Below are positions 1 through 7,453 of a stretch of 22,556 bases of DNA, one piece after another. The DNA lies in the NCBI GenBank assembly GCA_964371655.1, contig CAYJOD010000101.1, positions 1 to 22,556 of the forward strand. Reading direction: 5' to 3'. The first letter of the stretch is position 1. The number at the start of each line of letters is the position of its first letter. The notes beneath the pieces are model-generated. The model was given only the letters and a program-made list of their open reading frames with translations. It searched no databases and was not told where the DNA came from. Origin of the DNA: CAZGSN01 sp964371655 (GTDB lineage: Bacteria > Desulfobacterota > Binatia > HRBIN30). The position numbers and the translations under genes are program-made.

Positions 1-2
1 CC

Positions 3-161
3 GAGCAGTGCCGCTACGTGCTCGAGACCCTGCGCGAGGTCTATCGCAACGACGCCACCGCCCGCACCGAGAAGATGGCGCCCGAAGCACGCCTAGTCTT
101 CCACCAGGAACACAGTGGCCCGCTGATGCGCGGCCTGTGTTTCAGCAGAGGGAGATTCTAG
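3..161 (+). mobile_element. IS66-family transposase remnant (C-terminal-side fragment)
   Basis: The frame starting at base 3 is open from the window edge to a TAG at 159-161. It reads as an IS66-type transposase (TnpC): a YVLETLREVYRND block, then APEARLVFHQEHSGPLM, the spacing and wording typical of the region after the catalytic DDE core. The match stops after HSGPLMRGL, and the last few codons look random. From about base 143 a different frame carries helicase sequence. The transposase is therefore truncated by a rearrangement rather than by its natural end. No IS66 terminal inverted repeat is visible here, and the upstream part lies outside the window. Assignment is by recognised family wording, not a database search. 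Confidence 0.75.
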
Positions 162-775
162 GACCTCTGCCGCAGTCGGTGAGCGCGGTTCTTGCGCAGC
201 AGATCTTCGTCGAGAAGGCGGGAGTGCCCTCAGTGCTACTGAATCAGATCAAGCGGCTGGCCGCGTTTCAGAATCCGGAGTTCTACAAGAAGCAGAGCAT
301 GCGGCTGGCGACAGCGCTTACGCCCCGCGTGATGCTGCGTCCCGCTGCGCGAAACCTCGTCGTTCTGCGGGGTGGGATGGGCGCGAAACAGCGACGCGAG
401 GTGATCGCGCGAATCGCCGCAATCCCACCGAACGAGGAGCGGCTCGTACTCGCCACCGGGCGATACATCGGCGAGGGCTTTGACGATGCGCGGCTGGATA
501 CGCTCTTCCTTACCCTGCCGGTGTCGTGGAAGGGCACGCTCGTGCAGTACGCCGGCCGACTGCACCGGGCGCACGAGGGCAAGCAAGATGTGCGTATCTT
601 CGACTACGTCGATCGCGAGGTACCGATGTTGGCCCGCATGTTTGAGAAGCGGCTGCGTGGCTACCGAACAATCGGCTACGAACAACGCGAACAGCCGGCC
701 GGATATGAAGGCGTACTTAACGAGCCGGTCATTGAGTGGGACGAAGATGAACAACGCTCACAGCCCGATCAATAG
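143..775 (+). pseudogene. TOTE-type DEAD/DEAH helicase, internally deleted
   Basis: The reading frame from about base 143 to the TAA-less stop at 773-775 carries two parts of one known protein type, the DEAD/DEAH helicase found in TOTE conflict systems. The first part includes LGPLPQSV, AVLAQQIFVEKAG and RLAAFQNPEFYKKQSMRL, ending at TALTPRV near base 330. The second part starts at RPAARNLVVLRGGMG and contains the second RecA lobe with ATGRYIGEGFDDARLD and the arginine-finger motif QYAGRLHR. Everything normally between them, several hundred residues including Walker A, the DECH-type Walker B box and motif III, is missing. The deletion is in frame, so an inactive protein could still be made. 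The 5' side is fused to an IS66 remnant. It cannot be an active helicase. The open frame extends back to base 8, but that part is out-of-frame transposase sequence. Confidence 0.75.
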
Positions 776-844
776 CGCACCAGGCCCGCAGCTTGCGTGC
801 ATCACACTGCCGGCGTACAGAGCGAGTTAGAAGGAAACACTAAG

Positions 845-1213
845 CTGCCGCGAACCGAGGTCATATTTTTTCGCGAGAGCGACGGGAGCGTTCCGTTGTT
901 CACTTGGCTCGACAGGCTGCCCACGAAAGCGCAGGATAAGTGCCGAGTGAGAATCGAACGCTTGAAGGATCTTGGTCACGAACTCCGACGACCCGAAGCA
1001 GACTTTCTCCGAGACGGGATCCACGAACTTCGAGTGAACCTACAGGGAATCAACTACCGGATGCTGTACTTTTTTCACGGGAACACCGCTGCGATACTCT
1101 CTCACGGCATCGCGAAGGAGGGAGTCGTGCCGCCGCCAGAAATTGAGCGGGCCATTGAACGGAAGCGAAAGTTCGAACGGGACGTCACACGTCACACGCA
1201 CCGGGAGGCGTGA
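845..1213 (+). CDS. HigB/Gp49-like (RelE superfamily) toxin
   Basis: This is probably a type II toxin of the phage-derived Gp49-like/HigB family, an mRNA interferase with the RelE/ParE fold. Visible family features are EVIFFRESDGSVPLFTWLDRLP at the N-terminus (written here only for orientation in part: EVIFFRES, then FTWLDRLP), a central HELRVNLQGINYRMLYFF core and a basic C-terminal helix with ERKRKFERD. The long open frame begins with GTG at 797, but members of the family normally start just before the EVIFF strand. A Shine-Dalgarno-like AGAAGGAA at 830-837 sits about seven bases before an in-frame CTG at 845, so I place the start there; no ATG is available. It is followed after three bases by an HTH antitoxin gene, the usual toxin-first order of higBA-like operons. 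Confidence 0.8.
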   Translation: MPRTEVIFFRESDGSVPLFTWLDRLPTKAQDKCRVRIERLKDLGHELRRPEADFLRDGIHELRVNLQGINYRMLYFFHGNTAAILSHGIAKEGVVPPPEIERAIERKRKFERDVTRHTHREA

Positions 1214-1216
1214 GTT

Positions 1217-1549
1217 ATGCCCACACGGCTGAAAGAGACTACCTCGGATGCGGTGGAGATCCTGCACCGGCGGTACTACGAGGGGCGGCCTGATCGCATA
1301 GCTGCCCTGGAAGAAGCCCGAACCAGCGCAGCGCTGGCTCGTACCGTCTATGATCTGCGCACCAAAGCGAGGCTGTCCCAAGTCGAACTCGCCAAACGGG
1401 TAGGCGTCCCACCTGAGATCATTGCACAAATGGAAGACGACGATTTCGAGGGAGATGCGCTGGCGCTTCTGCAGAGAATCGCGGCCGCGCTGAACAAGAC
1501 CGTCGAGATTCGTATCGTGGCGCGCAAAACGAGACGCCGGGCAGCGTAG
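1217..1549 (+). CDS. XRE-family HTH antitoxin (HigA-like)
   Basis: This 110-residue protein carries a Cro/C1-type helix-turn-helix in its second half: RTKARLSQVELAKRVGVP is followed by EIIAQMEDDDFEG and LQRIAAALNKTVEIRI. This is the standard DNA-binding antitoxin partner of the upstream Gp49/HigB-like toxin. It probably neutralises the toxin and represses the shared promoter. The ATG at 1217 lies three bases after the toxin stop and has GGGAGG at 1202-1207 as ribosome-binding site, so the two genes form one translationally coupled operon. The N-terminal half (residues 1-45) is not part of the HTH and likely holds toxin-binding helices. The C-terminus is basic (RKTRRRAA). Confidence 0.85.
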   Translation: MPTRLKETTSDAVEILHRRYYEGRPDRIAALEEARTSAALARTVYDLRTKARLSQVELAKRVGVPPEIIAQMEDDDFEGDALALLQRIAAALNKTVEIRIVARKTRRRAA

Positions 1550-1550
1550 G

Positions 1551-1967
1551 TCAAGCGGATATTCCGAGAAGCTTGGTCAGACATTGCCCGGCTGCACGGA
1601 CTGGACGCGCCTCTCCCCGCTCCCACTCGGCAACCGTGCCAGGGTGAACCTTCAGCCGGGCAGCGAGCTGGCGCCGGGTTAGCCCGGCAGAGATCCGGGC
1701 GGCCTTGAGCTGCAAAGGAAACGAAGTAGGCGTCGGTCCGAACGGGTCGTATCCTAAGAATGCGACGAGCTTGGGCACGTACGCCACGTCCGGATTGAAG
1801 TGGTTGTTCTCCCAATAGTTGATGGTCGAGGTCCAAACCCCGATTCGGTCCACCACATCTGATTGTCGCAGACCCAAATCCATTCGGCGCCTTCGGAGGT
1901 GATCACCGAGAGTTTTGGGGGCATCTGGATAGAGCGGATTCTTGGCTTCTCGCGCACTTAGCCGCAA
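1551..1967 (-). CDS. Tandem-HTH XRE regulator, copy 1 (5' end unclear)
   Basis: The protein holds two Cro/C1-type helix-turn-helix units. The first runs over TLGDHLRRRRMDLGLRQS, DVVDRIGVWTSTINYWENN; the second over QLKAARISAGLTRRQLAARL and PGTVAEWERGEARP. They are separated by a linker with VAFLGYDPFG. The layout matches a common family of small tandem-XRE regulators. It lies convergent to the HigBA-like operon, with stop codons two bases apart, and divergent from the truncated AAA+ gene. The only start in frame is a TTG at 1965-1967, which lies inside the 30-base junction shared with copy 2. The native N-terminus may therefore be lost. The second copy at 7792-8241 is clearly homologous but less similar than the neighbouring AAA+ fragments are. 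It probably regulates neighbouring genes; targets are unknown. Confidence 0.75.
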   Translation of the reverse strand: MRLSAREAKNPLYPDAPKTLGDHLRRRRMDLGLRQSDVVDRIGVWTSTINYWENNHFNPDVAYVPKLVAFLGYDPFGPTPTSFPLQLKAARISAGLTRRQLAARLKVHPGTVAEWERGEARPVRAAGQCLTKLLGISA

Positions 1968-1980
1968 GTGGCAACTTAGG
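1951..1980. repeat. Conserved 30-base junction sequence, copy 1
   Basis: These 30 bases lie between the 5' end of the tandem-HTH gene (minus) and the broken AAA+ gene (plus). They match 8207-8236 at 29 of 30 positions; the only difference is C versus A near the middle. The core reads TTAGCC then AAGTGGCAACTTAGG. On the helicase side the similarity continues into coding sequence at lower identity, and on the HTH side it falls off at once for about 40 bases. The higher conservation than in either flank suggests a functional site, such as an insertion-sequence end, recombination site or promoter/operator. Which one cannot be told from two copies. Confidence 0.7.
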
Positions 1981-1984
1981 ACCG

Positions 1985-2611
1985 AACGACAGCCGCTTCG
2001 GCACGGGAGACGTTGCCGACATCAATCGTTACATCAAACACGGACCGCTCGGGCGTGCCTTTGCCGCCAAGGAACGGCACGTGCTGCTGAGCGACGAGAT
2101 CGACAAAGCCGATCTCGAGTTCCCCAACGATCTGCTGCGCGAGCTCGACGAGATGCGCTTCACTGTTGTCGAGACCAGCGAAGAGGTCGTCGCCAAGCAG
2201 CGCCCGGTCGTGCTGATCACGTCGAGCAACGAGAAGGAACTGCCCGACGCGTTCCTGCGCCGCTGCATCTTCTACTACATCGAGTTCCCCGACGTGACCT
2301 TGATGCGCCAGATCATCGCCGTGCACCACCCGCACCTCGATGCCAAGCTGCTCGATCAAGTCCTCATCAAGTTCTACTGGCTGCGCGAGCAGAGCGAGCT
2401 GCGCAAGAAACCCTCGACCTCCGAGCTGATCGACTGGATCAGCGCACTGCTGCGCTCGGGCATCAGCATGGAGAAGATCGAGACTCACATCCCGTTCATC
2501 GGAGCGTTGCTCAAGAAAGAGCAAGATGTCGACGCGCTCACTCAGTACGACGCCAAGGGCGGGCGTTACCCGAAGAGCTGGCAGGAGCTGGGTCCCCGGT
2601 ACAATCAATAG
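1985..2611 (+). pseudogene. MoxR-like AAA+ ATPase, N-terminally truncated, copy 1
   Basis: The frame from 1985 starts abruptly at NDSRFGTGDVADINRYIK, which in complete MoxR-type ATPases lies after the Walker A motif. What remains is the Walker B region (HVLLSDEIDKADLEFPNDLL), sensor 1 (VVLITSSNEKELPDAFLRRC), the arginine-finger region and the lid domain, ending naturally at GPRYNQ with a TAG at 2609-2611. Walker A is absent, so it cannot bind ATP like a normal MoxR protein. There is no ATG or GTG in frame before a GTG at 2081. Copy 2 at 8241-8930 starts at the same residue and differs by about 13 amino acids. MoxR proteins normally act with a VWA-domain partner, but none is present here. It could be a dead fragment, a silent donor cassette or a truncated protein with a role; see findings. 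Confidence 0.75.
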
Positions 2612-2778
2612 AAGCGCCGGATTGCACGTCTTCGCCGCGCGGATCCCTGCTGCCATCACGCGTTATCCAGAATCGTTCCCGCAGTGATGCCACCCGCCTT
2701 GAGTTAGTACGTTTCGCGCTCGGACGCCGGTCATCGCTGCTGAGTGCCTGAACGCTTTCAGTGTGTTATGCGGCGCGA

Positions 2779-3798
2779 ATGCAAGACGCCGGAACGATTT
2801 CGTTGGATCACTGGAAGGAGCTCTATGCGCTCGCCGCGAAGATCTACGATCTGGCCCCGTGGCGGCTTATGGACGAAACGCAGATCATTGCTGTGCGCGA
2901 ACCTCATAGCGGCGCGACCGGCTTCGTAAGCGTCATGGGCGTGCTCGGCGAACACCATGCGGTCGCCGTGTACCGCGAGGCGGAGGGCCTCTACGGATTT
3001 GCGGAACTCGAAAGCAACACGGATCGCCAACGCATGCGCGAGCTGATGTTCGAAACTCCGCAGCTGCAACTCTCCTTCGAAAAGCGCGGGCAGGTGATGA
3101 AGCAAGACAAGTCCATTATCGACTCGCTCGGGCTCAAGCCGAAGCGTGGCGCAGTACCGATGTTTCGTTCGTACGTGCCCGGCTACTTCCCTTGGATCAT
3201 CGATACCGAAGAAGCTCGCATGCTCCAATGTGCCCTTGAGCAGCTGATCGAGGTGGCGCCCCGGTGCGCCGCGGGTCCGTTGCGTGTTAGCGAGGACGTC
3301 GAAGGACCATACTTGCTGCGCTGCAAGAATGGCGAGCTGTGGGAGGACAGCAGACTCACTGTCGCACCGCCTCGTCTCGAGGTCCACACGCAGGTGCCAC
3401 CTGATTTACTCGATGCAGCACGACGTGCGCGGCGCATTGACCAAGTCGTCGAGGTTGATTTCTTCATGGTTCCCAGCGTCATCGGCGAAAAAACCGAGCG
3501 ACCACGCTGCGCCTATGCGCTGCTCGTCGTCGATAGCGGTATTGGTATGATCCTCGGCATGCAGCTGGAAACCGCGGAGCCGAACCTGCAAGCAATGTGG
3601 GGACGTGTTGGCGCGCGTTTCCTGGAGGCGTTGAGCAAACATGGGACGCTGCCGGCGCGTGTCGCAGTGTGTGATCCGCGAGTGGCTCAGCTCCTGACTC
3701 CGATTGCGAATCACTTGCAGCTTGAGCTCGTTCACGCAGCGCGGCTGCGCAACCTCGATGACGCCAAGCGGGCGCTCCTGGGACGGATGGAAGGATAA
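2779..3798 (+). CDS. DUF7309/DUF6930-like protein
   Basis: The 339-residue protein has no signal peptide or membrane segment. The N-terminal part (about residues 8-80) has the pattern WKELYALAAKIYDLAPWRLM, then TGFVSVMGVLGEHHAVAVY and EGLYGFAEL. I associate this with the DUF7309-type domain found in bacterial proteins of unknown function. The C-terminal part (about residues 220-330) resembles DUF6930, with CAYALLVVDSGIGMILGMQ as its landmark. A possible upstream GTG at 2761 adds six unconvincing residues, so I prefer the ATG at 2779; no strong ribosome-binding site is visible for either. It is the first gene of the plus-strand block between the two repeat modules. No biochemical role is established for these families as far as I know. 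Confidence 0.65.
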   Translation: MQDAGTISLDHWKELYALAAKIYDLAPWRLMDETQIIAVREPHSGATGFVSVMGVLGEHHAVAVYREAEGLYGFAELESNTDRQRMRELMFETPQLQLSFEKRGQVMKQDKSIIDSLGLKPKRGAVPMFRSYVPGYFPWIIDTEEARMLQCALEQLIEVAPRCAAGPLRVSEDVEGPYLLRCKNGELWEDSRLTVAPPRLEVHTQVPPDLLDAARRARRIDQVVEVDFFMVPSVIGEKTERPRCAYALLVVDSGIGMILGMQLETAEPNLQAMWGRVGARFLEALSKHGTLPARVAVCDPRVAQLLTPIANHLQLELVHAARLRNLDDAKRALLGRMEG

Positions 3799-3980
3799 CG
3801 CCTACGCTTCGATTCGCGCATTGAGACGCGCGAAGTTCTACCTCATAGGGCGCGATGCGAGATCACTTTTCGGCACGGCGTCCCTCCTCACTTTGAGTCG
3901 CTCGACGAACCTTTCCTCGAACAAAGTCCTGCTCCTCGCATCCACCAAGCTGGCACAGGGCTTGGTTCGGAAGGACACCG

Positions 3981-4568
3981 ATGGGCGACTCAGAGAACAA
4001 ATCCCCACGGCGAATTGGCGAGCTGCGCCGGCAAATCGAAGAGGTAGCGGGGCCCGTCAGCTTCGGGATTGGTGATTGCCCGCCAGAGATCGAGGCGCAA
4101 TTTCTCGAGCATGTACTTGCATTTGAGAGCGAAGAGCAAGTTCCACTCCTCACCCGCCTCGGCGAAGCTAATGTTGCTGTTTCGCACCCCGATGAGTTAA
4201 CCGACGACAACCTCGAGCTTGAGCTCTGGCAGCTGATCCACGTTTTGGCACTCATCGGGGTGTATCTCCACAACACGAACCATCTGAGCAGCCGCGAGTT
4301 ATACGATTACCTCTGGCGCGAGGTCCTACGAGAGCCGGTCGTGCTGTTTCCGCACGATCCCGCATACGCGACGCACATTGATCTCGTGGGGAGCGGCAGT
4401 GACGAGGACATCATCGTGTACTTGCGGTACTACGCCGATGAACCAGAACGGCGTGATTGGGCGCGCGAATTTCCCGATCTGACGGTGCCGGTGCACGAAG
4501 AGCCGCCATACGATCGCGATCGGTTTCTGCCGCAGCACGACTGGAGCGACCAACCACGACAGGTATAG
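3981..4568 (+). CDS. Unrecognised acidic protein, 195 residues
   Basis: I do not recognise a named family. The protein is soluble and acidic, with a helical central section (ELELWQLIHVLALIGVYL) containing NTNHLSSRELYDYLWREVL. After it comes a likely conserved block, DPAYATHIDLVGSGSDEDI, followed by VYLRYYADEPERRDWAREFP. These segments have the even codon use and motif spacing of a real gene and feel like a family of hypothetical proteins seen in other environmental bacteria. The ATG at 3981 has GGAAGGA at 3969-3975 as a good ribosome-binding site. It lies 182 bases after the DUF7309/DUF6930-like gene; I saw no other gene in that gap. Its position in the cassette is the only functional hint. 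Confidence 0.7.
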   Translation: MGDSENKSPRRIGELRRQIEEVAGPVSFGIGDCPPEIEAQFLEHVLAFESEEQVPLLTRLGEANVAVSHPDELTDDNLELELWQLIHVLALIGVYLHNTNHLSSRELYDYLWREVLREPVVLFPHDPAYATHIDLVGSGSDEDIIVYLRYYADEPERRDWAREFPDLTVPVHEEPPYDRDRFLPQHDWSDQPRQV

Positions 4569-4716
4569 CGGTCATGCTGAGCTCATCTTGTGAATCATGA
4601 GGCTATGGAGTGGCAACAGCCACTACCATCGCCGAACGTGTAAACATTGGAGCGTCTCCGATGTTGACCGCTCCGGCGTCGAGGAGCACGCTTCACTCTT
4701 TTCGTGGAGAATGATC

Positions 4717-5253
4717 ATGCCGACCGAGAGGAACAATCTGTTGTTGTATGAGGCGATCGAGCTGCGCGCCGAGTACGATGCGCGTATCAAGACGCTCAAG
4801 GCTCTCTTGCCTGAAGGGCGCGAGACGCGCTCGCGCTTCCTATTGCACAGCGACGAGGGCAAGCGGTTGCGTCCGGTGGCTGCATTCTCTGTAAATCAGG
4901 CGCGCGAGCAGCTCGACGCCCTGGAATTCAAGCGGCGCAAGCTGAACAACGCGATGCAACGTGCGAACTTCGACCACTCCGTCTCCGTATATGGCCGCGA
5001 CACCAATCTGGTCGAAGCGCTGGAGCTGCGCAAAGCCGTGAACCAGCAGGTGAGCGAGTTGGCAACGCAACTCGCCCCCGCGGCATACGAGCGCGTGATC
5101 TACAAGGAAGACCGCGACATCGTGGAGGCCCCAGAGGTTGATTACGCCCGCGTCAATCGTGAGCTGGAAGACAAGCGACAGCTGTTTCGCGCTCTGAATC
5201 GCGCATTGCGAGCTGCGGCGTTCCAAATCGAGGTGGACTTCAAGGACGAGTGA
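4717..5253 (+). CDS. Coiled-coil protein, DIP1984-like
   Basis: The 178-residue protein is almost entirely charged helix: LLLYEAIELRAEYDARIKTL, a variable basic loop, QAREQLDALEFKRRKLNNAM, then RDTNLVEALELRKAVNQQVS and a last helix, NRELEDKRQLFRALNRALRA. The helix-rich layout with an N-terminal 'EAIELRAEYDARI' and a central 'N..NF' turn resembles the DIP1984 family of small coiled-coil proteins of unknown function; this is a moderate-confidence match from memory. Two ATGs occur, at 4711 and 4717. GGAGA at 4706-4710 is correctly spaced only for the second, so I choose 4717. The open frame extends up to 4597, but that part does not look coding. It could be a structural partner of the AAA+ ATPase that follows. 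Confidence 0.6.
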   Translation: MPTERNNLLLYEAIELRAEYDARIKTLKALLPEGRETRSRFLLHSDEGKRLRPVAAFSVNQAREQLDALEFKRRKLNNAMQRANFDHSVSVYGRDTNLVEALELRKAVNQQVSELATQLAPAAYERVIYKEDRDIVEAPEVDYARVNRELEDKRQLFRALNRALRAAAFQIEVDFKDE

Positions 5254-5498
5254 GCAACACCCGGAGACAGGGGAGCAAGTGCCAAAGCTGCCGTGAGGCG
5301 GTGCATAGCCCAGGCCGCGGACCTGCGATCCGACACTACTGGCTCATATCCAGTTGGTAGGGCTTGAAACCCGAAACTCGGCAAAGCTGCGTAGCTGCTG
5401 AGCCACTACACCGAAAGCCGCTGTACCCCAAAACCCAATAGCAGTAGGGCTCCGCGTCTCCGGATCATTTCGCGGCGACTGAGCCACAAGATTTCTTC
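5254..5498. other. Intergenic stretch before the AAA+ gene
   Basis: About 245 bases without a supported gene. A perfect 5-bp stem with a 7-base loop at 5338-5354 (ACTGG, CTCATAT, CCAGT) looks like a tRNA anticodon arm with CAT anticodon. Neither a matching acceptor stem nor a proper T arm can be built around it on either strand, so I do not call a tRNA. The octamer-like GCAAAGCTG recurs nearby in two slightly different contexts. No clear promoter boxes are seen. Confidence 0.5.
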
Positions 5499-7025
5499 GT
5501 GACGACAATGATGCATACGAGATGGAATACTCTGCACCTTTGGCATTGGCGCCCTTGGTTTGAGCGCGTCGCCATTGCCATTGCAGCCGCGCTGTTAGCT
5601 TTTGCGGCTGCATACACCTTCACCGGACCGAGCCGGGTGATCGTCGTCGCCATCGTGCTAGCGCTTCCGTGGCTCACGGCGCGACTACGACAGAAGTGGA
5701 GCGACAACATCGAAAACCGGATCGCCAACGTGGTCGGCGGACAGCGCATGAAGCGGATGCGCGCCTACACAAAGGACTTCCCCGGCTACCGCTTCGTCGA
5801 TGTCTTTCGCGCCACTGACAACCTGTGCCGAGAGAGCGGTCAGCCGGTCGTGATCGAATCGCATCATCAGCATGAAGACTTGAACAGTCTCTTGCATTCG
5901 AATGCCGGCCGCTTGTCGCGGCGCGTGAAGGGCGCTTCGCGTCTCGCCTGGCCGGTTGGCCCGGGGCAAGACGACTACCTCCCGATGGACAGTTTCTGGA
6001 TCACGCAACGGGCGTCGGAGGGTTCAACTGACTGGATGGTCTTCCGGGTTCGCTATTCACCATACTCCGATCAAGTTTCGCTCGAGGCCGCCTCGGAGAA
6101 TCCGGCGACACTTCGGCCATGCATCGATCGGATCGTCGAAGCGAGCACGCGCCGCTCGATCTACCGAGACAAGACGCTCGAGGTCAGTTTCGAGCCGGGA
6201 GTGAAGGACGAATACGGCGACGTCGAGCAAGCGGAACGATTCCATGTCTCGTTCAAAGCCGATGAGCTCGTGGAAGATGGCGACATTATCCTCGACCCAG
6301 AGGTGCAGGATGCGCTGCGCCGCAACGTGCTCGATTTGCATCAGCACCGCGATCGTCTCAAAGCGCACCAGGTTCCGGTACGACGCGGTGTCCTCCTCTA
6401 CGGTCCACCGGGAACCGGTAAGACGTTCGCGTGTCGCTATCTTTGCGGGCGGCTGCCGCACGCCACGAAGCTGATCGTCGCCGGAAAGGCATTGCTGCAT
6501 GTGAAATCCGTCTTCAACCTGGCGCGCCTTCTGCAACCAAGCCTCGTCGTCCTGGAAGACGTCGACCTGGTGTTTTCGGCGCGCGAGATCAACCTCTACA
6601 GCTCCGTGCTTGGTGAGCTCCTGGATCAGATGGACGGCTTGCGTCCCTTTGAAGACGTCAGCGTGATCCTGACTACAAACGCCATCGATCGGCTGGAGGC
6701 GGCGATCCGCGATCGCCCCGGGCGCATCAGCCAGCTGGTTCACTTCGGCGCGCCAACCGATGAACTGCGCCGGCGCTACCTTGCCCGCTACCTGCAGCAG
6801 TACTCAGCCGCGAACTTGGATCTCGATGACCTCGTGCGAACATCGCGTGGTGCGACGCAGGCGTTTCTAAAGGAGTGGGTCTACCGTTCCGTCCAGGTGG
6901 CGCTGGAGTATACCGACGATGACGGGCGGCCCTGCCTGACGAACGACCACTTCCACGAGGCGTTCGAGGAGATGCGGCGCTTCAGTCAGGGCTCGAGCGG
7001 TCGTATCATCGGATTTCACGAGTGA
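5499..7025 (+). CDS. Membrane-anchored AAA+ ATPase (BCS1/FtsH-type module, no protease)
   Basis: The 508-residue protein has two N-terminal hydrophobic segments (about residues 21-43 and 45-63, the second containing VIVVAIVLALPWL), then a 200-residue unrecognised domain. A classic AAA module follows: Walker A GPPGTGKT at 302-309, Walker B LVVLEDVDLVF near 348-358, sensor 1 ILTTNAIDRLE and the arginine-finger box RDRPGRIS. No zinc-protease HExxH motif follows, so it is not an FtsH protease; the single AAA domain after a membrane anchor recalls BCS1-like remodelling ATPases. The start is GTG 5499 or, more usually, ATG 5508 or 5511; no good ribosome-binding site decides. It closes the plus-strand block between the two repeat modules. 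Its substrate is unknown; the neighbouring coiled-coil and unknown proteins are candidate partners. Confidence 0.85.
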   Translation: MTTMMHTRWNTLHLWHWRPWFERVAIAIAAALLAFAAAYTFTGPSRVIVVAIVLALPWLTARLRQKWSDNIENRIANVVGGQRMKRMRAYTKDFPGYRFVDVFRATDNLCRESGQPVVIESHHQHEDLNSLLHSNAGRLSRRVKGASRLAWPVGPGQDDYLPMDSFWITQRASEGSTDWMVFRVRYSPYSDQVSLEAASENPATLRPCIDRIVEASTRRSIYRDKTLEVSFEPGVKDEYGDVEQAERFHVSFKADELVEDGDIILDPEVQDALRRNVLDLHQHRDRLKAHQVPVRRGVLLYGPPGTGKTFACRYLCGRLPHATKLIVAGKALLHVKSVFNLARLLQPSLVVLEDVDLVFSAREINLYSSVLGELLDQMDGLRPFEDVSVILTTNAIDRLEAAIRDRPGRISQLVHFGAPTDELRRRYLARYLQQYSAANLDLDDLVRTSRGATQAFLKEWVYRSVQVALEYTDDDGRPCLTNDHFHEAFEEMRRFSQGSSGRIIGFHE

Positions 7026-7081
7026 GACTGACTCACCAATCCTTACCTTGTCCCCGACCACCCAGGGCCCGCCGCCTGGCG

Positions 7082-7453
7082 TCATGTAGCGCCGTTGACT
7101 TCGATGACGAGTAACACTCCTTGCCAGATCTCGCGCAATCGTGTGCGTGTTAGAGAACCGATCTTGTCCCCAAGTCGTGCGCGATCGATTGTTTGAATCT
7201 GCGTGACATTGACGACGCTCGCTTGACGGAGGTTCGCTTCGCCCTTGCGGAGGCGGACGTTGCCGCGGAACGTAGCAAGCTTCAGGTTGGTCGTGATTGC
7301 GACGACCACGACGGTGTTAAGCTCGGTTTGATTGAATCGATCGTGCTGCACGACGACCGCCGGGCGGCGCCCCCACGGTTCGGAGCCGGTGCTGCCACTA
7401 AGGCGCACCCAAAATACATCGCCTTGTCGGACTACGGCTTGTCGCGCTGCCAT
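7082..7453 (-). CDS. MazF/PemK-family endoribonuclease toxin
   Basis: This is a 123-residue type II toxin of the MazF/PemK family, which cleaves single-stranded mRNA at short motifs. Family landmarks are QGDVFWVRLSGSTGSEPWGR-RPAVVV at the N-terminus (the GDVFWV strand and the loop before RPAVVVQ), NTVVVVAITTN in the centre and ASVVNVTQIQTIDRARLGDK-IG with the conserved SVVNVTQ...ID pattern. Length is normal for the family. The start ATG at 7451-7453 overlaps the 3' end of the antitoxin gene by 22 bases, giving tight translational coupling in the usual antitoxin-first order. It is divergent in position from the AAA+ gene, facing its 3' end. Confidence 0.88.
   Translation of the reverse strand: MAARQAVVRQGDVFWVRLSGSTGSEPWGRRPAVVVQHDRFNQTELNTVVVVAITTNLKLATFRGNVRLRKGEANLRQASVVNVTQIQTIDRARLGDKIGSLTRTRLREIWQGVLLVIEVNGAT

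Noticed and set aside
1976..2659. Long minus-strand frames opposite both AAA+ fragments (also 8232-8894)
   Set aside because: Their similarity to one another follows from the similarity of the plus-strand genes; leucine- and aspartate-rich antisense composition, no recognised motifs.
1942..2751. Long plus-strand frame over the AAA+ fragment, copy 1
   Set aside because: Arginine-rich shadow of the AAA+ frame, with no family features; the true coding frame is the one with DEIDKADLEF.
2612..2760. Possible small gene between the AAA+ fragment and the DUF7309/DUF6930-like gene
   Set aside because: No frame with motif, ribosome-binding site or plausible composition.
3799..3980. Possible coding stretch in the frame with HGVPPHFESLDEPFLEQ
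   Set aside because: No start codon with ribosome-binding site; the frame runs into the 195-residue gene in another phase and resembles no family.
5338..5354. tRNA-Met-like anticodon arm (ACTGG, CTCATAT, CCAGT)
   Set aside because: No acceptor stem, D arm or 5-bp T stem can be paired around it on either strand; only a 3-bp GGG/CCC pair is near the T-arm position.
6057..6743. 228-residue minus-strand frame inside the membrane AAA+ gene
   Set aside because: Lies wholly within a well supported plus-strand gene with intact AAA motifs and shows no motifs of its own.
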